NCBI RefSeq assembly: GCF_910594985.1
Contig: NZ_CAJVCE010000021.1
Location: 1 to 64,000, forward strand
Source of the DNA: Paenibacillus allorhizosphaerae
GTDB lineage: Bacteria > Bacillota > Bacilli > Paenibacillales > NBRC-103111
DNA: 64,000 nt
Reading direction: 5' to 3'
Of this stretch, positions 17,755 to 26,622 are shown one piece after another (the first letter of the stretch is position 1; the number at the start of each line of letters is the position of its first letter). Made by a program: the position numbers and the translations under genes. The notes below the pieces were generated by a model that was not told where the DNA came from, searched no databases, and saw nothing but the letters and a program-made list of their open reading frames with translations.

Positions 17755-19416
17755 TTATGCTTTCACCGTTCCTGGCGATTCCTGCAAGCTTACGGCTCCG
17801 GGACTATCCGAAGCGGACGCCTTGCCGTCGTCGCTCTTCTTCGGCTGTACCGGGGCTGCAGCCTTCTTCTTGCTGCCCATAAAAAAGACAAACGGCAAAC
17901 AAAGAAACGCAGGAATCGCGGAAATATAAAACGTATCGGCAATCGCCCGCACGAGGGCTTCTTTCTGTATCAAGCCGGCGACCATGGAAGTAGCCGCTCC
18001 CGTCGCCGTCGACATATCGACAGACGATTGGTACACGTAGCCGGATATGGCGGAAATGGCATTGCTCGCCGTCAGCGAATCGACCGTTACACTCTCGTTG
18101 ATATGCGCCCCATGGGTAAGCTGCCGGCTGCTCATCAGCGCCGTAAAGATCGCGATCGACATGGAACCTCCGACCTGACGGGATACGTTCCCAAGCGGTG
18201 ACGCATTTCCGATCTGGTGAGGCGCCACGGCGCTCATCCCGGCAGAAGTCATCGGCATCATACAGAGCCCGATCCCTATGGAACGAATACTCATAATCCA
18301 GATTAACCAGTGATTCGGCGTATCCGCCGCCAGCAAATGCAACTTGAGCGTCGTCACGCCCAAAATCGTTAAACCGACGAGGCCGACCGGGGCGATGCCG
18401 AATTTATCGTTCAGCTTCCCGCTGAGCGGCATCATCAGCGCCATGACGATTGCCTGAGGCATCATGACGAGTCCCGCCTGCATCGCATTCAAGCCCTGAA
18501 TGTTCTGCAAATAAAGCGGAGCAAGAAAGGAGCCTCCCATCATCCCCATCATAACCAGACAAGACGCCACCGTACTGATCGTGAACTGGGGAATAGCGAA
18601 CAGCCGGATATCCAGCACAGGCGTCTCGGTGCCGAGCTCCACCCAAAGCAGCAGCAAAAAGCTGAAGAAAGCTACAAAAAACAAACTGAGAATATAAAAA
18701 GAAGTCCATCCTTCCGACTGCCCTTTGCTCAAGGCGAGCAATATGCTGCCGAAAAAGATCATGGATAACAAGGCGCCGGGAAAATCGAATTTGACTCCCT
18801 TTTTCGTCTGGGAATTTTTGAGCAATATATTCCCCATGATGACGGCGAAAATGCCGATCGGAATGTTGATCAAGAACAGCCAGCGCCAGCTGTAGTACTG
18901 GATCAAGTATCCGCCCGCCGTCGGGCCGAGTGCCGGGGCAACCATCGCGGCAATACCCCACAGGCCGATAGCGGTCGATACTTTGCTCTTAGGAAAAGTC
19001 GTATAAATGATGGACATGCCGACGGGCATTATAAATCCGCCTGCAAACCCTTGAACGATTCGGAAGAAAATGATTGACGTGTCGCTCCAGGCGATGGCGC
19101 AAAGCACGGAGCCTATCGTAAAGCCGGCTACGGAGTATACGAATACGGTTTTATTGCCGAATCGCAAACCAAGATAGCCGGTCATGGGAATCACCATGGC
19201 GGATGCCAACATATAGCCCGTAAGCATCCACTGCATGGTCTGCGTATCCGAGCCGAATACCGCTGTCAGCTTCGGCAGCGCGACGCTCATCAAGCTGCTG
19301 TTAAGCACGGATACGAAGGTCCCCAAAACGATGGCAATGAGACCCAGCCACATCCCGCCGTTGCTATCCTTCGAGGATTGACCGTCAGGTGACGTACCTG
19401 TAGTTGAATCGGTCAT
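17755..19416 (-). CDS. DHA2-family MFS efflux pump (EmrB-like)
   Basis: 553 aa, 14 predicted membrane helices. DHA2 signatures include VLNSSLMSVALPKLTAVFG, WMLTGYMLASAMVIPMTGYL and LGPTAGGYLIQYYSWRWLF. The C-terminal tail (about 520-553) is hydrophilic and rich in Lys, Ser and Pro. It is the last gene of the operon marR - short adaptor - lipoprotein adaptor - pump and starts 10 nt after the adaptor gene. EmrB-type pumps export drugs with the proton gradient and work with an EmrA-type adaptor. In a Gram-positive cell the adaptors would sit on the outer face of the membrane. The substrate is unknown. Confidence 0.88.
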   Translation of the reverse strand: MTDSTTGTSPDGQSSKDSNGGMWLGLIAIVLGTFVSVLNSSLMSVALPKLTAVFGSDTQTMQWMLTGYMLASAMVIPMTGYLGLRFGNKTVFVYSVAGFTIGSVLCAIAWSDTSIIFFRIVQGFAGGFIMPVGMSIIYTTFPKSKVSTAIGLWGIAAMVAPALGPTAGGYLIQYYSWRWLFLINIPIGIFAVIMGNILLKNSQTKKGVKFDFPGALLSMIFFGSILLALSKGQSEGWTSFYILSLFFVAFFSFLLLLWVELGTETPVLDIRLFAIPQFTISTVASCLVMMGMMGGSFLAPLYLQNIQGLNAMQAGLVMMPQAIVMALMMPLSGKLNDKFGIAPVGLVGLTILGVTTLKLHLLAADTPNHWLIWIMSIRSIGIGLCMMPMTSAGMSAVAPHQIGNASPLGNVSRQVGGSMSIAIFTALMSSRQLTHGAHINESVTVDSLTASNAISAISGYVYQSSVDMSTATGAATSMVAGLIQKEALVRAIADTFYISAIPAFLCLPFVFFMGSKKKAAAPVQPKKSDDGKASASDSPGAVSLQESPGTVKA

Positions 19417-19426
19417 ATCGCGCCCC

Positions 19427-20746
19427 CTACTCCGCTTTCAGCTTCGTGCCTTCGGTGATATTGGCGCCCGGATTCACAACGACCTGCTGGCTTGCCTGCA
19501 GCTCTTTGTTCGGCAGGACGTACACCCAGTCCTGATTTTTTTCCTCGGTTTTGATTTCTACCAAATGCGCCGTTTGATTATCCGATTTCACGACATACGT
19601 TTTATCGTCTTTCTTGATCACCGCCGACTTCGGAAGCTCCAGCTTCGCATCGGCCGAACCGGACAAACGAACTTCAGCGACCATTCCGGCAAAGAGCAGC
19701 CCGTCTTTGTTGTCCACGGTCACCTTGACAGGGAATGTCGTGCTGTTCGCATTGGATACCGGGCTTACAAACGTAATCTTGCCCTGGAACGTTTTGTCGG
19801 GTACGTTCGGCACTTTCACTTCGACGGCGGAGCCGGTCTTCAACTTGCCGATTTGATTCTCGGCTACGCTCAGCTCGACCTGCACCTGATCCATGTTGAC
19901 GATCGATACGATCTGTGCGCCTGCCTGTGCCATTTCGCCGACGGAAACCATCCGTTTGACTACCGTGCCGTCAATCGGGGAAGTGATCGTAGCATTGGCG
20001 ACCGCCGTGTTGGCCAAATCCAATACGGCCGTCAGACGGTTTACTTCCGCTGCCAGCGCTTTGAGCGTGTTCTCCGTCGGACCGGCTTTGGCCAAATCCA
20101 GCTTGGCGCGTGCGGCTTGCGCGGCAGCGGCTGCCGATTTTTCCCCGGCTTGCGCTTGCTCATAAGCGGCCTTCGCTTTTTCATACTCGAAGGTGCCGCG
20201 GTCCATATCTTCTCTGGTCACGGCCGAGCTGCTGTCGTATTGATTGCGCAGCTTGTTATACGTGTCCGTCGCCAGCTTAAAGCCCGCTTCGGCTTGCTGC
20301 ATCGCGGCGCTTGCCGTTTGCGCGGCCGCTTGCGCCTGCGCCACAGCGCTGTTCAGCCCGTCGATCTCCTGGGCTCTCGCTCCGGCGCGGGTATCCGCAA
20401 GCTTCGCCTGGGCTGCGCTAAGCCCCGATTCGGCTTGCTGCGCCTGTTTGGACAAATCATCGGTCTCCAGTTGAATCAGGACATCGCCCTTCTTCACCTT
20501 AGCCCCTTCTTCTACGCTAACGGCCGCCACTTTGCCCGACACCTTGGATACGACTTTGATATCCTGGTCGGGGATGATTTTACCGCTGATCCCGGAATCG
20601 GACAATTGGCCCAGCTTGATCAACTGCACGGGCACTTCGGAGCCATTCCCGGCTCCGGCAGCCGGTGCGCCGCATCCCGGAAGCACCCCTATAACCGAAA
20701 GGGAGAGCAAAGCGGGAATCCATATATGTTTTTTTGTCGTTTTCAT
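19427..20746 (-). CDS. HlyD/RND-type adaptor lipoprotein
   Basis: 439 aa. A signal peptide with lipobox-like VLPGCG (C25) is followed by a biotinyl-lipoyl half (VSGKVAAVSVEEGAKVKKGDVL), a long Ala/Gln-rich coiled-coil hairpin (about 100-235), the second lipoyl half (ATITSPIDGTVVKRMVSVGE), a beta-barrel and a membrane-proximal domain. It resembles MacA/AcrA-type adaptors. It lies between the short EmrA-like adaptor (17 nt upstream) and the MFS pump (10 nt downstream), so it probably forms the extracytoplasmic part of that pump. GGTGGAG lies 6 nt before the ATG. Confidence 0.87.
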   Translation of the reverse strand: MKTTKKHIWIPALLSLSVIGVLPGCGAPAAGAGNGSEVPVQLIKLGQLSDSGISGKIIPDQDIKVVSKVSGKVAAVSVEEGAKVKKGDVLIQLETDDLSKQAQQAESGLSAAQAKLADTRAGARAQEIDGLNSAVAQAQAAAQTASAAMQQAEAGFKLATDTYNKLRNQYDSSSAVTREDMDRGTFEYEKAKAAYEQAQAGEKSAAAAAQAARAKLDLAKAGPTENTLKALAAEVNRLTAVLDLANTAVANATITSPIDGTVVKRMVSVGEMAQAGAQIVSIVNMDQVQVELSVAENQIGKLKTGSAVEVKVPNVPDKTFQGKITFVSPVSNANSTTFPVKVTVDNKDGLLFAGMVAEVRLSGSADAKLELPKSAVIKKDDKTYVVKSDNQTAHLVEIKTEEKNQDWVYVLPNKELQASQQVVVNPGANITEGTKLKAE

Positions 20747-20763
20747 CGATTACTCCACCTTTG

Positions 20764-21423
20764 CTAATTGCCTTTCAAATGAATTTTGATGACCGTGCTC
20801 ATGCCTGGGGACAGATCGAACCCTTGTTGATCATCAATGGCGATCTTGATCGGAATGCGCTGCGTCACTTTCGTGAAGTTGCCGCTTGTATTGGTGGCAG
20901 GCAGCAGCGAGAAGGTTGAAGCCGTTGCTTTGCTGATTTCCGAAACCGTCCCTTTCAACGAGGCGCCGGCGTACGTGTCGATTTTGATATCCACTTTTTG
21001 TCCCACCTGAATGCGGTGGATTTCCGTTTCTTCAATATTGGCCGAAACGTACAGCTTCTTCTTATCGACAACCATCGCTACCGTCTGCCCGGGAGAAGCG
21101 ACTTCCCCTGTATGGACCATCGTCTTGATCACGGTGCCCTCGATCGGAGAACGCAGCGCCGCTTGATCCAGCATGCTCGTAGACAAGTTGCTGCTGTCCT
21201 GCTGCCCGATAATTTGATCGGCCATGACATGCTCGCCTTCGTTCACCTGCAACGAAACGACTTTGCCGGTTACGCGCGGCATAACGCGGTAAATATCCCC
21301 GGCCAGTCTGGAATCTTCCGAAGACACGTAATGCTGGCTTTGGTACCAGAACATGCCTCCGCCTCCTACGCCAGCGACAACAAGTACCGCCAAGATAACG
21401 TACAAAATGATTTTACGTTTCAT
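20764..21423 (-). CDS. short EmrA/HlyD-family adaptor lacking the helical hairpin
   Basis: 219 aa. One N-terminal membrane helix (IILYVILAVLVVAGVGGGG) is followed by VTGKVVSLQVNEGEHVMADQ, LRSPIEGTVIKTMVHTGEV and a beta-barrel with YVSANIEETEIHRIQVGQKV, as in EmrA. Between the two lipoyl halves only about 20 residues remain where EmrA carries a long alpha-hairpin, so the protein is a hairpin-less adaptor. The ATG at 21423 is preferred over the TTG at 21459 because GGAGAG precedes it. It is the second gene of the MarR-led efflux operon. Confidence 0.85.
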   Translation of the reverse strand: MKRKIILYVILAVLVVAGVGGGGMFWYQSQHYVSSEDSRLAGDIYRVMPRVTGKVVSLQVNEGEHVMADQIIGQQDSSNLSTSMLDQAALRSPIEGTVIKTMVHTGEVASPGQTVAMVVDKKKLYVSANIEETEIHRIQVGQKVDIKIDTYAGASLKGTVSEISKATASTFSLLPATNTSGNFTKVTQRIPIKIAIDDQQGFDLSPGMSTVIKIHLKGN

Positions 21424-21540
21424 TTCTCTCCTCAACCTCTTCCTTTTCAACAAGTGCAAATGTTCCTTCAGCGAAACAACGCAATTCGTTATTTGCCGGT
21501 TTATCGATTCGATCGCGAATGATAGGAGTGCGGGCTCACG

Positions 21541-22002
21541 CTATTCTTTGCCCAGCGGCTCTTGCGCCGCAGTCAAATTGTTCAAAATCACGCTGTAAAT
21601 TCGTCCCATGCTTCTCAAGTCGTCTTGGTAGATGCCGTTGAGTGTTTTCTTAATTAACTGCTGCCGGTAGTCAACGATCGTATCGACTCGTTCCCTGCCT
21701 TTGTCCATAATGCTTAGCATGACGACCCGGCGGTCTTCCCCGCCGCGAATGCGCTCGATCAACCCGAGCTCGACCAGCTTGTCGCTCAAATAAGTCATCC
21801 CGGCAAAAGAGACGCTCCACTGCTGCGCAAGATCCGAGGATTTGAGAGGTCCTTCCTCCGCCAGCCGCAGCAGCAAATCGGACTGGTGCAGCGTCAGCTC
21901 GTCTTTCGGGCACATTTTGCTCCATTCTGCCTCATATCGCTTCATAACCTGCCGGTGCATGTGAGCGAGCGAGCTCAAGTCGTAGTTCTCGTACAAAATC
22001 AC
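21541..22002 (-). CDS. MarR-family regulator of the efflux operon
   Basis: 153 aa. The winged helix is at about 40-110 (LTLHQSDLLLRLAEEGPLKSS, MTYLSDKLVELGLIERIRGG, EDRRVVMLSIMDKG). The start is GTG at 22002 with AGGAGG 4 nt upstream. It is first in the operon with two adaptors and an MFS pump, the classic emrRAB arrangement, so it most likely represses the operon until a drug-like ligand binds. A 26-bp palindrome over the -35 box of its promoter (22085-22110) is the obvious binding site. Confidence 0.88.
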   Translation of the reverse strand: MILYENYDLSSLAHMHRQVMKRYEAEWSKMCPKDELTLHQSDLLLRLAEEGPLKSSDLAQQWSVSFAGMTYLSDKLVELGLIERIRGGEDRRVVMLSIMDKGRERVDTIVDYRQQLIKKTLNGIYQDDLRSMGRIYSVILNNLTAAQEPLGKE

Positions 22003-22069
22003 ATCCCCTCCTTAAAACGCAAATTAGTAAACCAATATATATTTCACCTGCGAATGTTTCCTGTACGAA

Positions 22070-22099
22070 ATAATATCATACGCCCAATTATTTTGTAAA
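22070..22099 (-). promoter_or_regulatory. promoter of the MarR efflux operon
   Basis: On the minus strand, -35 TTTACA (22099-22094), an 18-nt spacer and -10 TATTAT (22075-22070), about 70 nt before the marR start. The -35 box lies inside the palindrome 22085-22110. Confidence 0.55.
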
Positions 22100-22110
22100 C
22101 AAAATAATTG
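22085..22110. promoter_or_regulatory. candidate MarR operator, overlaps a terminator
   Basis: CAATTATTTTGT-AA-ACAAAATAATTG, a perfect 12-bp inverted repeat with a 2-nt centre. The site covers the -35 box of the efflux promoter. Its right end is shared with the GH43 terminator at 22106-22138. Confidence 0.65.
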
Positions 22111-22138
22111 GGGGGCTCCTGCCTGGAGCCCCCCAATT
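22106..22138 (-). terminator. terminator of the GH43 gene
   Basis: A 14-bp perfect stem (AATTGGGGGGCTCC/GGAGCCCCCCAATT) with a 5-nt loop, 28 nt after the GH43 stop. On the minus strand it runs into ATTTTGTTTAC, which is also the MarR operator. Confidence 0.8.
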
Positions 22139-22166
22139 TCGCTGCGTTCATCAGTTTGTAAAATAT

Positions 22167-23735
22167 TCAGCATTCCGCCGCCGCGTACTCGAACCAGTCG
22201 AAATCGGCGTAGTTGCCGCTCGTTTGCCCATTGCTGCCGGCATACAGCCCAATATAAGCACCGAGGAAGCTTCCCGCGACATCCGGACTCAGCAGCGTGC
22301 CGTCCACGCCGTCGCACAAACATGCCCACGCTTCCGCTTGAAGCGCATAATCGAAGCGCAGCCGCTGCCCTGCAGCTTCGATCTTCAAGTAAAGTTTGCG
22401 CGTCTCGAGCGGAATCGCGGCCACTACCCGCTCTTCCCGATTGCGGCATTCCACCAGGCGCAGCAGCCGCCGCTCTTCCGCCATTGCATACTCGAAGCGC
22501 AGATGAAAATCGCTTGTCTGCAGCAGCACAAGCCCTGCGGCTTCTTCATTCGCCTGCGGCGAAAACTCCATCACCGTGCGCGTTGCGAAGCTCATATGCT
22601 GCTGACGCCGGGCGATCACCGCCGGATTCGACCATTCGGTGAGCCGATCCGGCTTCAGCCTGAGCCGCAGATGGCCCGGGCGCTCCGTCAAGCTCCAGAA
22701 GTCGCCCCGCGGGGTACGAATAAAGCTCCAGCGCATATCCAGCGTCTCACGGTCAAACTGGTCGCATACCGGCGGTAGCGGCCACTTGCACACCGGCAAG
22801 TCCGGGCAAGGCATCTGCATCTCAACGAAGCCTTTTCCCGGGTTGACGACCGGCCAGCCCTTCTCCCACCGCAGCGGCACAAGAAACGTCTCCCGCCCCA
22901 GGTTGCGGTAACCTCCGCCGTACGGGCGGGTGCCAAGGCATACCATCCACCATTCGCCGCTCCCGGTTTGCACGATATCCCCGTGGCCGACATTCGTAAT
23001 AGCGGCTTCCTGCCCCAGATGGCGATGGGTAAGAATCGGATTCGCCTTGGCGCCTTCATACGGCCCCGTGATCTCTTTGCTGCGGGCTACGGTAACCGAG
23101 TGCGTGAAGCCAGTGCCGCCCTCGGCGATGAATAAATAATAGTACCCGTCCACCTTGTACAGATGAGGACCTTCCTGCGCATGAATGAATTTGAGTGCGC
23201 CGTCCCACAGGCTATACTTCGGACCGATCAGCCGGTGGGTTTGCAGATCCAGCTCTTGCATGTAGATCTCCATATGTTTCGGATACTGCTGCCCTTCCGG
23301 CGGTCTGCGGTTCGCCGTAAAATACGCCCGGCCGTCATCGTCGAAAAAGAGCGACGGATCGATGCCCGGCGCGTCTTCCAGCCAGTGGGGGTCGGACCAC
23401 GGGCCGTCCGGATCGGTGGCGGTGACGTAAAAATTGCGACGCTCGCTTGTCGCGCTCTCTACCAGCGTCGTGATCATGTAGAACACGCCGTTATGATAAC
23501 GGAGCGTTGCCGCGTAAATGCCGCGGGACGTTTGCACCCCGTCCAGGTTAAGCTGTGAAGGCCGGTCTAGGACATGGCCGAGCTGCCGCCAATGCACGAG
23601 GTCCTTGGAATGGAAGATCGGAACGCCGGGAAAGTATTCGAACGTAGACGTAACCATATAATAGTCGTCCCCTACCCGGCATACGGAAGGGTCCGGATAC
23701 ATCCCGGACAAAATCGGATTTTGGAATAATGCCAT
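22167..23735 (-). CDS. GH43 beta-xylosidase/arabinofuranosidase-like enzyme
   Basis: 522 aa, no signal peptide, so probably cytoplasmic. The five-bladed propeller catalytic domain (about 1-310) shows the three GH43 acids: base D15 (YPDPS), D126 (GIDPSLFFDDDG) and acid E188 (HAQEGPHLYK). A C-terminal concanavalin-type beta-sandwich (about 325-522) is typical of GH43 beta-xylosidases that remove xylose from short xylo-oligosaccharides. The start is the ATG at 23735, with AAGGAG 8 nt upstream. A weak catabolite-response-like sequence lies just upstream (23751-23764, TGAAAACGATTAGC on the minus strand). No sugar transporter is adjacent. Specificity between xyloside and arabinoside is not decidable here. 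Confidence 0.87.
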   Translation of the reverse strand: MALFQNPILSGMYPDPSVCRVGDDYYMVTSTFEYFPGVPIFHSKDLVHWRQLGHVLDRPSQLNLDGVQTSRGIYAATLRYHNGVFYMITTLVESATSERRNFYVTATDPDGPWSDPHWLEDAPGIDPSLFFDDDGRAYFTANRRPPEGQQYPKHMEIYMQELDLQTHRLIGPKYSLWDGALKFIHAQEGPHLYKVDGYYYLFIAEGGTGFTHSVTVARSKEITGPYEGAKANPILTHRHLGQEAAITNVGHGDIVQTGSGEWWMVCLGTRPYGGGYRNLGRETFLVPLRWEKGWPVVNPGKGFVEMQMPCPDLPVCKWPLPPVCDQFDRETLDMRWSFIRTPRGDFWSLTERPGHLRLRLKPDRLTEWSNPAVIARRQQHMSFATRTVMEFSPQANEEAAGLVLLQTSDFHLRFEYAMAEERRLLRLVECRNREERVVAAIPLETRKLYLKIEAAGQRLRFDYALQAEAWACLCDGVDGTLLSPDVAGSFLGAYIGLYAGSNGQTSGNYADFDWFEYAAAEC

Positions 23736-24034
23736 ATCGCGAGCTCCTTCGCTAATCGTTTTCAACGTTTTTATCATGAACGTTCCGCGCGTGCCAGTCT
23801 ATAGACCGGATTTAACTTTTTCCTTACAATAGTCGTATATCCTTAGCTCCACATACGTTTGGGGTAAGGACGGACGCGCTGCGTCGAATGCAACGATCTA
23901 CAATATGACCTGCTCAAAAATGGCACGCTCTCTTCGGAATTTGGCATACCATACCGAGCATTTTCCGGTACGATGAATATGAAAGCCGTATCCCGAATCG
24001 AGCGCGACCATACGACAATGAATGGAGGAGAAGC

Positions 24035-24853
24035 ATGATACCCGAAGGCAACTTAAAGAACAATATCGAGCGATTCTCTGGCTACGAGGATGTGTACGAC
24101 AAATACCGCCCGCAAGCCCCGCAAGCGCTGGTTCAGGTGCTTACGAATTACGCCGGCGGGAAGCCCTCGCTCGTCATGGATATCGGCTGCGGCACCGGGC
24201 TTTCGTCCTTTGTCTGGAAGGACGATGCCCAGAAGATTATCGGGGTGGAGCCGAATGCGGACATGATCGGCAAGGCGCGGGATAACTTGCACCGCATCGG
24301 CGCGAGCCACATTTCTTTTGTGCAAGGGTACTCGAATCAATTGGATGCCGCTTCCGGCTCAGTCGACGTCATTACATGCTCTCAGTCGTTTCATTGGATG
24401 GAACCGGAGAGCACGCTGCGGGAGGTGGCCCGCGTCCTCCGCGAAGGCGGTGTATTCGCAGCCTACGATTGCGATTGGCCGCCCACGATCCATTGGTCCA
24501 TCGAAGAAGCGTACGAAAGGCTTGTTTCCAAAGCCGACGTCATCATCGCCCGTCTAGCGCAGGAGGAAGACCGGGCATTGAAACGGGATAAAGGCAAGCA
24601 TCTGTCGAATCTCAAAAACAGCGGCGCCTTCCGTTACTGCAAAGAGATCTTATTCCACAACATCGAGCGTTTCGACGCCGAACGTTATGTCGGCCTGGCG
24701 CTCAGCCAAGGCGGCGTGCAAACGGTATTCAAGCTGGGCTCGTCCGAGCTTGATGAAGACATTGAAACGTTCAGAACGCGGGTAGCCCAATATTTTAGCG
24801 GAAAGTCATTGGATGTTCTTTTCAGCTACAGAATGCGGGTCGGCGTGAAGTAG
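24035..24853 (+). CDS. class I SAM-dependent methyltransferase
   Basis: 272 aa. Motif I is VMDIGCGTGLSSFVW and motif II IIGVEPNADMIGKARDN; later come VDVITCSQSFHWM and LREGGVFAAYDCDW, the pattern of the UbiE/BioC/SmtA-like family. It should transfer a methyl group from S-adenosylmethionine to an unknown small molecule in the cytoplasm. GGAGGAG lies 4 nt before the ATG. It stands alone, divergent from the GH43 gene. A paralogue with the same FHW signature is at 57118-57873. The 299-nt gap before it shows no further gene. Confidence 0.82.
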   Translation: MIPEGNLKNNIERFSGYEDVYDKYRPQAPQALVQVLTNYAGGKPSLVMDIGCGTGLSSFVWKDDAQKIIGVEPNADMIGKARDNLHRIGASHISFVQGYSNQLDAASGSVDVITCSQSFHWMEPESTLREVARVLREGGVFAAYDCDWPPTIHWSIEEAYERLVSKADVIIARLAQEEDRALKRDKGKHLSNLKNSGAFRYCKEILFHNIERFDAERYVGLALSQGGVQTVFKLGSSELDEDIETFRTRVAQYFSGKSLDVLFSYRMRVGVK

Positions 24854-24957
24854 CTGCCGCCCGTCGTCTGTTAAGTAAGCGTTTTCTATTATAGTAGAAT
24901 ATTCATTCGCTAGTCATCCGAATATATTTTCCGAGACTGCGCTTGGGAGGCTTGATC

Positions 24958-25842
24958 TTGAATTTTACAGGCTTGAATCGGCCTTGGCGGTGGATCGCAG
25001 CAGCGCTCGTTCTGGCGCTCGCCGTGACGATCATTGCGCTTTCGCTCTACGGCGGCCGCAATACCCCGCCCCCTTCTCCCGGCGGCTCGCCGCAAAAGGA
25101 AGAAGTCACGCTGAAAGTATTAACGTACAATATGCATGTCGGGATCGGCATGGACAACGTGCTCGATTTGAAGCGAGTCGGCGACGTTCTCGCCGCCTCG
25201 GGCGCGGAGGTGATCGGCCTGCAGGAGGTCGATAAACATTGGGCGGAGCGAAGCAAATTCGAAGATCAGGCGAAGTGGCTCGCCGACTACTTGAAGTTCC
25301 ATTACGCATTCGGCGCCAATCTGGACCGGGCTCCTCTCAAGCCGGGAGAGCAGCGGCGGCAGTATGGCACGGCGATCTTAAGCAAATACCCGATTACGGA
25401 TTCGAAAAACACGCTGCTTCCGAGCAATCTGAAAGCTAGCGAACGCGGCGAGCAGCGCGGGATTTTGAGAGCGACCATCGATGTCGGCGGCACCCCGATT
25501 CATTATTACAGCACGCATCTCGGTCTCAGCGCCGAAGAACGGAAAGGCCAAACCACCGAAGTCGTGAAGCTCGTGGGCGCGCAGGGAGGCAACGCCATCA
25601 TTGTCGGCGACCTGAACGCCGCACCGTATTCGGACGAAATCAAAAATTTGTCAGCCGCCTTTAGAGACGCGTTCGCCGATAAAACGAATACGTATACGTT
25701 CCCGGCGGACAATCCGCGCATCCGAGCCGATTATATTTTTTATACGCCCGGCCTGCAATTGAAAAGCGCGGAAGTGATCCGTGCGCTCGCTTCCGACCAC
25801 ATCCCGGCAACCGCGCAATTTACGTTCAGCAAGCAGCCATGA
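24958..25842 (+). CDS. membrane-anchored or secreted endonuclease/exonuclease/phosphatase-family protein
   Basis: 294 aa. One hydrophobic N-terminal helix (about 10-32) is followed by a proline-rich linker and the EEP fold: LTYNMHVGIG, the metal-binding GLQEVDKHW, YYSTHLGLS, VGDLNAAPYS and the C-terminal catalytic ASDHIPATAQF. These enzymes cleave phosphodiesters of nucleic acids, sphingomyelin or inositol phosphates, so the substrate is open; the position outside the membrane suggests environmental DNA or a phospholipid. I choose TTG at 24958 because GGGAGG lies 7 nt before it; the TTG at 24943 has no site. A terminator follows. Confidence 0.83.
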   Translation: MNFTGLNRPWRWIAAALVLALAVTIIALSLYGGRNTPPPSPGGSPQKEEVTLKVLTYNMHVGIGMDNVLDLKRVGDVLAASGAEVIGLQEVDKHWAERSKFEDQAKWLADYLKFHYAFGANLDRAPLKPGEQRRQYGTAILSKYPITDSKNTLLPSNLKASERGEQRGILRATIDVGGTPIHYYSTHLGLSAEERKGQTTEVVKLVGAQGGNAIIVGDLNAAPYSDEIKNLSAAFRDAFADKTNTYTFPADNPRIRADYIFYTPGLQLKSAEVIRALASDHIPATAQFTFSKQP

Positions 25843-25876
25843 TAGTAATAGCAGAACTCATTCTTTTTTATAGCCG

Positions 25877-25906
25877 AAAAGACCAGGCTCGCCACCCTGG
25901 TCTTTT
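25877..25906. terminator. bidirectional terminator
   Basis: AAAAGACCAGG pairs with CCTGGTCTTTT around an 8-nt loop, between convergent genes. Both strands end in T-rich runs. Confidence 0.85.
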
Positions 25907-25921
25907 ACATTTTATGAAGGC

Positions 25922-26548
25922 CTACTCGCATACTAAGTTTTTTTCCGAAAGCACATGATATGTATTGTCGCTGTCGAGCTTGCCGAGGAAGCGGACCGTA
26001 TATTTCCCCGTATAATTCAGCACCACATGATTCAGCTCCCAGGTGTACCAAAAATCTTCTTTGCCCGGCAGCACGTACTCTTTGGAAGAAACGACTTTAT
26101 TGCCGGCGGAATCCACCATATCCAGCTTGACGGAGCGGATGGCCGGAATGAGGTTGTCGACCTGAACGAATACCGAGAAGTCGATCGGCACCCCCTTCTT
26201 CACTTTTCCGAACAAATCGCGAATCCCCTTGCCGTCCTTGCTTTCGCCGAGGCCGAATATCATATGGACATTCGGTTTATACAGTTTGGTCGTCCCGGAA
26301 TCGGGGTCGGGTATGGCCAGCAGGTTTGCTTTCTCCGCGATGGCCTCCACCGGCACAAGAACGGTGCCGTCTACGTTAAGCGCCGGAACGTCGTCCTGCT
26401 TGAACGAAAGCTCGCGGCCGTTGAAGAAAATGGACGCGATGTCGAGATCTTTGAACTTACCCGCCGCGCCTGCGTAAGAGATGCCTACGTTCAAACAAGT
26501 GAATAAGGAGATCACTATCGCGATTTTTTTAGCCTTCAATCCGTTCAC
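25922..26548 (-). CDS. secreted protein with copper-amine-oxidase-N-like domain
   Basis: 208 aa. A signal peptide (1-29, ending SYAGA) precedes a short region similar to the copper amine oxidase N-terminal repeats common in Paenibacillus surface proteins (IFFNGRELSF, DGTVLVPVEAIAEKANL). The C-terminal half (about 100-208) has a beta-rich pattern ending in YTVRFLGKLDSDNTYHVL that I do not recognise. The function is unknown; the fold suggests an extracytoplasmic beta-sandwich. It is separated from the MarR gene upstream by 75 nt and may be a single-gene unit. Confidence 0.7.
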   Translation of the reverse strand: MNGLKAKKIAIVISLFTCLNVGISYAGAAGKFKDLDIASIFFNGRELSFKQDDVPALNVDGTVLVPVEAIAEKANLLAIPDPDSGTTKLYKPNVHMIFGLGESKDGKGIRDLFGKVKKGVPIDFSVFVQVDNLIPAIRSVKLDMVDSAGNKVVSSKEYVLPGKEDFWYTWELNHVVLNYTGKYTVRFLGKLDSDNTYHVLSEKNLVCE

Positions 26549-26622
26549 CGCTTTCGGGTTTTATAGATTTGTACACGAAAAGGGGTAAAAAGTTTCTATA
26601 ATAAACAAAATTTAGTAACTAT

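Noticed and set aside
19565..20767. 400-codon open frame antisense to the adaptor lipoprotein
   Set aside because: Shadow of an Ala/Gln-rich coiled-coil coding sequence; composition is unlike a real protein.
23751..23764. Catabolite-response (cre)-like sequence before the GH43 gene
   Set aside because: Twelve of fourteen positions fit, but the last two do not and it lies next to the ribosome binding site; kept only as a remark under the gene.
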